A DNA stretch of 64,000 nucleotides from the NCBI RefSeq assembly GCF_958979055.1, contig NC_084898.1, positions 1,250,001 through 1,314,000 on the forward strand, written 5' to 3'. The first letter of the stretch is position 1, and the number at the start of each line of letters is the position of its first letter. A program made the position numbers and the translations under genes. Below, piece by piece: positions 58,863-64,000 of the stretch. The notes beneath the pieces were generated by a model. It was given only the letters and a program-made list of their open reading frames with translations. It was not told the origin of the DNA and made no database searches. Origin of the DNA: Alnus glutinosa (taxonomy: Eukaryota > Streptophyta > Magnoliopsida > Fagales > Betulaceae).

Positions 58863-61800
58863 AAAAACGCATAGGCAAGATATGACAAAAATAAGGGCCA
58901 AGCTCCTAATATCAATAGCAATGCCAAAAGGGTCGAAATTATAGTAGTTTTGGACGGCATTCTTCCTTCGTCACTCCTCAAGACCATGGCTTCATAAATT
59001 GGCAGGGAATTCAAAACTGCAAAACCTGCTATGAACATCTGCAGAAAGAGACCATCCACACTGCTGCTGCCTCTTATAACTTGTATGATTCCCATAAAGA
59101 AGGAAACCAAATTGATTATCGCCGCCATTGTTAGTGGCACAAACATGGGTGAAGAGACTCCAAACTCAAAGATGCCTTGATCGTATCTTTTCCTTTGTTC
59201 ATCATCAACCACTTTGCTGGTCAGGCTGAAACCATAGGTGGAAATGCCTAAACATTTGAGGAAGTATTCAAGGAACCCGAAGATGAAGGATGAGAGGCCT
59301 CTTATCATCCACATTCTCTGATTATTCCACCATCTTTGAACACTTCCTCCCTCTATTACAAATTCAAGGAGATCTTGTCCATAGGCTCCAAGGAAAAGAA
59401 ACAAGTACAAGAAAAACCATGGCTCTGATAACTGCATGCAACACATTTTCCAAGTTTGGGGATTGGAAATTAAAATCACTATATAAAAATAACGACTTGA
59501 TTTAAAGTTTTCCTCTCTCTAAACTCGATAGAAAAAAATTCCTTCCACGCAGTTTATTGAATTGACATCTCTCCTTATAACATGTGATTCTTATACGTAT
59601 TATTAAAAATATATGTGAGAATCACATACTTTAAGGATGAATAATGCTATTTTTCACACTCATTTTACACTATCTGACGTGGCGTGTTTTAAGTGGCTAT
59701 CACTTTTGTTTTTTTAAGTGGCTGATATAGAAACTCACTTCAAACACGGCACGTTAACCGGTGTGAAATGAGTTTAATAAATGGTTGTGAAGAGTAACAT
59801 TATTCTTTTAAGGGGAGATGTCAATTTAAGAGTAATGTTACTTGTCACACCCGCATGACGTAGCGTGTTTTAAGTGGCTTTTCTTTTATTATTTTTTAAG
59901 TGGCTAACATTATAAGCGACTTAAAACACGTCATGTCAGCCAATGTAAAATAGGTGTAATAAATGATTATTAAAAATAGCATTACTCATTAAACTGACAT
60001 TTGTCCTTATAACATGTGATTCTCACACACATTTTTAGAAATATGTGAAAAATACATGTTTAGGTCCATACCTTTGGGAATATAGTGAGCCCATTGAGAA
60101 GAGCTAGTTGGGGCAGGAAAGCATATACTGTGATAGGAAGAAACCAAGAGGACCAGAGAGAATAATTAGTGTAGGCTAGGCCCATGAGAAGGCCCATAGA
60201 GCTGGTGCCGAAGGTTATTGGCCGGAATTTGCAGAAGGCAACCTGAAGACCGCCGATCATCCATCGTTGGCACTGGTACAGAGCGTCGATGAGGCAGATT
60301 GGTGCATCACCCAAAAAGGCAGGCCTCTTTGGATTGCAAAAGACGGACCTCCATCCCTCGCATTTTAGCCGATAGCCCGTGTAGTAGTCCTCAATCAATG
60401 ATCCGTATCTGAAGCCCATCTATGCAAATTTTGTACAATTAAGGAATTCATTTGTAGTTTATAACTATATTTTGTCAAAAATGGAGCTTTTTCGAGCTTG
60501 TTTAATCAATAATTGCATGGAAAATAAATGGTAATTTTTCTTTTTTCAAATTCAAAGACCCCAAAAATATACTCAGAAGGCCGGGATCATGTGAATAGGT
60601 GTTTTCAATTCAAGCACGATAAATACTAAAATCACCAAAGACACGTGTGATTCGGCTAACTTTATCTCCGGTAACGTATCTCATTCGGATGCCCACCAAA
60701 CGAGCTTCCAACCGAGCATTTTATGTTTCTCAGGATTGTTCAAGTTTCTGATTTCTGGTCTAAGTACCATCTTAAGCTGACAAATTTAAACTTACACCAG
60801 ACTTAGTTTTGACGACAAATTAACCAACATAAAACCTAACATTTTTCAATAACTACGGACCATATATTACCAAATTTGGGTTTAAAGGTTCGATCGAAAG
60901 GATCTAGACTCCCTAAAATTGGCTGCTTGAATTGCATGCAATTCAAACAACCTAAAAAAGAGGGAGCCTGTGGTGCACCTTGTGTTGTTCGGGGCATATA
61001 AGCCCCACAACCCTCTTTTATGTGGGGGTTGATTAAATAGCATACAATTCGGGTAATCATTGGCAAGGAATCCTTAATCCCCTTTAGTTGGTTGCCCAAA
61101 TTGCTCACAATTTGGACAAGCAATTGCCAACGTCCTTATTCTTAAAGGCTTAGACAATACAATAGGAAACAAGACAAAAAAGAGAAACAAAATAAAAGGA
61201 ATACCTCAAAGCCCCATTGAGTCTTGTTCTCATAATCGCACTTTGCAACCTTGTGTGCCAATTCCAGAATTGGTTGGGACTGAATCGTGTTCTTGTCCAC
61301 AACATGGTCCGGGCCAAGCTCGGGGATTTCTGATGACATACTTGTTGCCAACGGACCTCCAAAGAAAGCTCGTCGATTGAAAAAGCATCCGGTTCCGACA
61401 TGATTAGGTCCCAATAGTCCGTCCAATCCCATCGGATTAGTTTGAAATATTCGTTTATATTCACAAGCATAAATGTCATTCTTGTTGATCCCATGAAACA
61501 TCTGTGGGAATTGAATGTATGCCAATTGGGATTGAATTTTAGAATCTGAGAGGTAACACAATGCCCGAAGAGGAGTTTGAGGATCATTCGGGTACATATC
61601 ACAATCTAAGGTCAGGAATATAGGTGCATTGCTCATGGTAGCCGACACTCGAATCTTCAATACACAATAACAAAATCAATTAAAAAGAAAAAACTATAAG
61701 CCCAAAAGTAGCAATATTTGCCTACACCTATTTTACAATTTGTTGACACAGGTTACCATGTAATTGGAACGGATAGAGACTTCTAACAATTTTACTGTCT

Positions 61801-63182
61801 GGATTGCTAGTAATACGAGCAGTAAATATAAGAGAGTCTCTATAAAACCTACATGCCTAAATAGGTCTCAGGCAGGTGGAAAGGCTCTTTCATGCACGGA
61901 TTACTAGCAACCAAACAGCAAATTGATGTAGATCCGAACCCGATTAGAGCCACCTCAGCCACACAAAAAAAAAAATTAGTGAAAAATGCAAAATCAATTC
62001 ATTTGATTTATCTTATTTACAATTAACTCCATGTAGTATCAAAATGAATTCAGAGGTCCTTGAGATATGCAAAATAATAATAATAATAATAATAATAAAA
62101 ACAACAACAACAATTTATTCCCTATAGTCAAATTATGTCCACTAATTTAACAGATTATGTTAGCGTGACATTGATTCAAATAGGGCACGTCACAATTTTA
62201 CTGGCTCTAACATGTTAAACTAACAAAATATGTTATGCCAGTTGACAGAATTTGACTATAGAAAGTAAATTATTTTTTTGGCATACCTCAAGGACTTATG
62301 AGTTCATTTTGATATTACATGGAGCTAATTGCAAATCAAGTAAATTATATTGATTGATTTTACAATTTTCCTAAAACATAAATACTCGCCAATCATATGT
62401 TGATCACACGTGTCAACGTGTTATAAAAGAATTGTAAATCTAATACTTTCTTTGTGATACAGTGCATTCTATAAATATATAGGAAATGTTACCAGGACAT
62501 TGAGGGCACCGGCCTTGAAATTGTGGGGTGAAGTCCTCCTCTTTTCCCTAGAGACATAGATGAGGTTTGGCATCAAGTGGCCCATGGTGTCTTTGCTTTT
62601 GCTACTTTCTAAAAGGATCTGCTCATGGTTAATTAAAGCCAATTAATTGGATGCCCACTAAGATTTAAGTACCTAATAATGAAAATTAATCTATGTTTTT
62701 AACTTTTCAATTAATTTTGCCAAACATACGATCGGAATCAAGTGAATTAAAGCTGATTCATTTAAACATCTAACGGTGTATATGATGTCACATCCTTTAA
62801 ACATAGTGCTATCTTAATTAAAATTTTAAATAACGTGACAATGTATATATATATATATATATACATCATTAAATCCATAAACTTTAATCTGAACCAAGAA
62901 TTGGATCGTCTTCATTTCACTTTTTGCGCAACATGGATATACTTGAGATGACCCTTAAATTATTGTGTAAATATTAACACAAATAATAATTATGAACCCA
63001 TGGATGATTAAAAAAAAAGAAGAAAAAACCTGAATGACAGTGGGATGATCTTGGCCAGTAAAACTCTCATCTGTCCATTTGCTGAAAGCTCTACACTGTA
63101 GCTCGTCAGTGATATACTCTTCGCCAACTTTCCCCCTCTCAAGCACATTCTCTACCCTGGCTTTCATGCTTTCATATAGTAT
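58838..63182 (-). CDS. CSLG: Cellulose synthase-like protein G (CslG), 3' part
   Basis: CslG proteins are multi-pass GT2 glycosyltransferases; some family members (CSyGT) glucuronidate triterpenoid saponin aglycones at the ER. Five exons, listed 5' to 3' on the minus strand: 63030-63182, 62493-62618, 61205-61654, 60072-60419, 58838-59431. All are phase 0 and give 556 residues with no stop. Motifs in order: DHPTVIQ, GHLMPNLIYVSREKR and FKAGALNVL; the acidic DCDMYPNDP (nucleotide sugar/metal binding); NKTQWGFE and SLIEDYYTGYRL (catalytic ED); QCQRW (QxxRW); then hydrophobic C-terminal helices with QDLLEF, WWNNQRMW, FEFG and LPIYEAMVLR. The preceding ~170 residues, including the first two membrane helices, lie beyond 64000. 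The protein ends FFVMTRGKR, and these last codons fall in an LTR-like sequence. Intron 4 carries two MITE copies. Confidence 0.9.
59642..59990. mobile_element. Two adjacent related MITEs in a CslG intron
   Basis: Copy 1 (about 59642-59808) and copy 2 (about 59828-59990) share 'tgacgt(g/a)gcgtgttttaag', 'tttttaagtggct' and 'aataaatg'. Each has inverted ends (aataatgcta... / ...taacattatt; agtaatgtta... / ...agcattact). Both are non-coding. The DNA on either side ('cttataacatgtgattct') is itself duplicated, near 59574 and 60007. Confidence 0.7.
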
Positions 63183-64000
63183 CTACAGCATGGTTAAAAA
63201 CATGAGGATTAAGCTAATGGTAATTAGGAGTATTGATTAATTCTTTTTCAATGAGATAATATCACTAATCCAACAAAAATCCAACCTATGAAGAATTCCT
63301 CATTACAAATTAGAATTTAAAATTTGGAAAAAATAATAAAAAAGAAAAAAAGAAAAGAGGACAGGGATCTTTTAGGTTTTCTACATTTATACTTTTATGA
63401 CCAAGTTTTTAAAATCTTAATCGTTGTTTTTGAATAATTATGGTTGGAAAACACAAAAGAAAGTTATTAACTTAAAAAAAAAAAAGAAAAAAAAAAAAAA
63501 AAAAAGAAGAAGAGTAGTTTTGGTTAGTTATTTTTTATAGAAATAAGAATGCAGGGTGAATGCTAAGTATAGAATCGTCAAAATCTACATAATTTTATTA
63601 AAAATAGTAGTTAAATTTTTTAAAACTCTACTATAAAATTACTCTGAATGCCGACAACAACATGTTATATATTAATTTAATTAACCATGTGAAACAATAG
63701 AAGACAAAATTGGACAGAACAACATTTCAAGTTTAAATTATTCCCCCTTGCTTAGTATATTAATATTTCTTAATTAATAATTAGAGATGACCAAAATAAG
63801 TTTCACCAAAAAATGACAAAAATAAAAATAAAATAAAATGATACGTCGTAAAAAGTGACATAATATTATTATACAAATTTTGTCCTACTCGTCCCTCCTC
63901 TTTTGCAGCCAATTTGTCTTGCGGCAATCTTCATGGGACAAGCACGGCCAATTTTTCTATATTTGTTTTTTTAGAGAAATAATTTTTTTTCCCTGTCCTT
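63183..64000. other. CslG intron running off the window
   Basis: No exon of the missing CslG N-terminal part is visible on the minus strand here, so this intron is at least 818 bases long. It holds a poly-A/G tract (about 63474-63510) and AT-rich filler. Confidence 0.6.

Noticed and set aside
1..64000. CRISPR arrays, bacterial operons, riboswitches, rRNA or organelle inserts
   Set aside because: No regularly spaced repeat-spacer pattern, no bacterial gene order, no rRNA stretch and no chloroplast or mitochondrial gene block was seen; the window is plant nuclear DNA.

Overview
This window is nuclear DNA from a flowering plant, most likely a woody eudicot. The genes have many GT-AG introns, UTR and intergenic DNA is very AT-rich, and plant-only families are present: a CslG glycosyltransferase, an ATL RING-H2 ligase, FPF1, a BAHD acyltransferase relic and a plastid-targeted ribosomal protein. 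A rosid or Fagales-type tree is an inference from the style of genes and repeats, not something the sequence proves.

Layout. Positions 1-26.8 kb are gene-poor and rich in transposons. This part holds a decayed BAHD acyltransferase (1.4-1.9 kb), one small intact gene (FPF1-like, 9.7-10.0 kb, minus), and a 1.6 kb direct duplication (3.1-4.7 kb and 14.8-19.9 kb). The second copy is split by a 5'-truncated LINE, which is itself split by a non-autonomous hAT element with an exact 8-bp target duplication. Two fold-back elements and a decayed autonomous hAT transposon (22-25.5 kb) follow.

Positions 26.8-51 kb are gene-rich. A 15-exon gene (plus, 27,072-34,955) encodes a 699-residue protein with four tandem DUF2439 (ZGRF1/Mte1 N-terminal) repeats. 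It converges on an ABI-like (ABIL) WAVE/SCAR-complex subunit gene of nine exons (minus, 35,770-39,360). Next comes the 26S proteasome lid subunit RPN12 in six exons (minus, 42,741-46,470), arranged head-to-head with plastid ribosomal protein bS6 in two exons (plus, 47,744-50,931). Intact TRIM-type miniature LTR retrotransposons, each with a 5-bp target duplication, sit in introns of the DUF2439 gene and of the bS6 gene. The second one interrupts an 85-bp minisatellite.

Positions 51-64 kb hold an ATL58-like membrane RING-H2 ubiquitin ligase in three exons (plus, 55,677-58,066) and the last five exons of a CslG gene (minus, 58,838-63,182, 5' end outside the window). The last codons of the CslG gene lie in an LTR-like sequence.

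All spliced models were assembled by hand from splice signals and family similarity. Each one keeps an open frame of whole-codon length across its exons. The genes are ordinary independent plant loci, not an operon or cluster. The most unusual item is the four-fold DUF2439 protein and its exon-module duplication.
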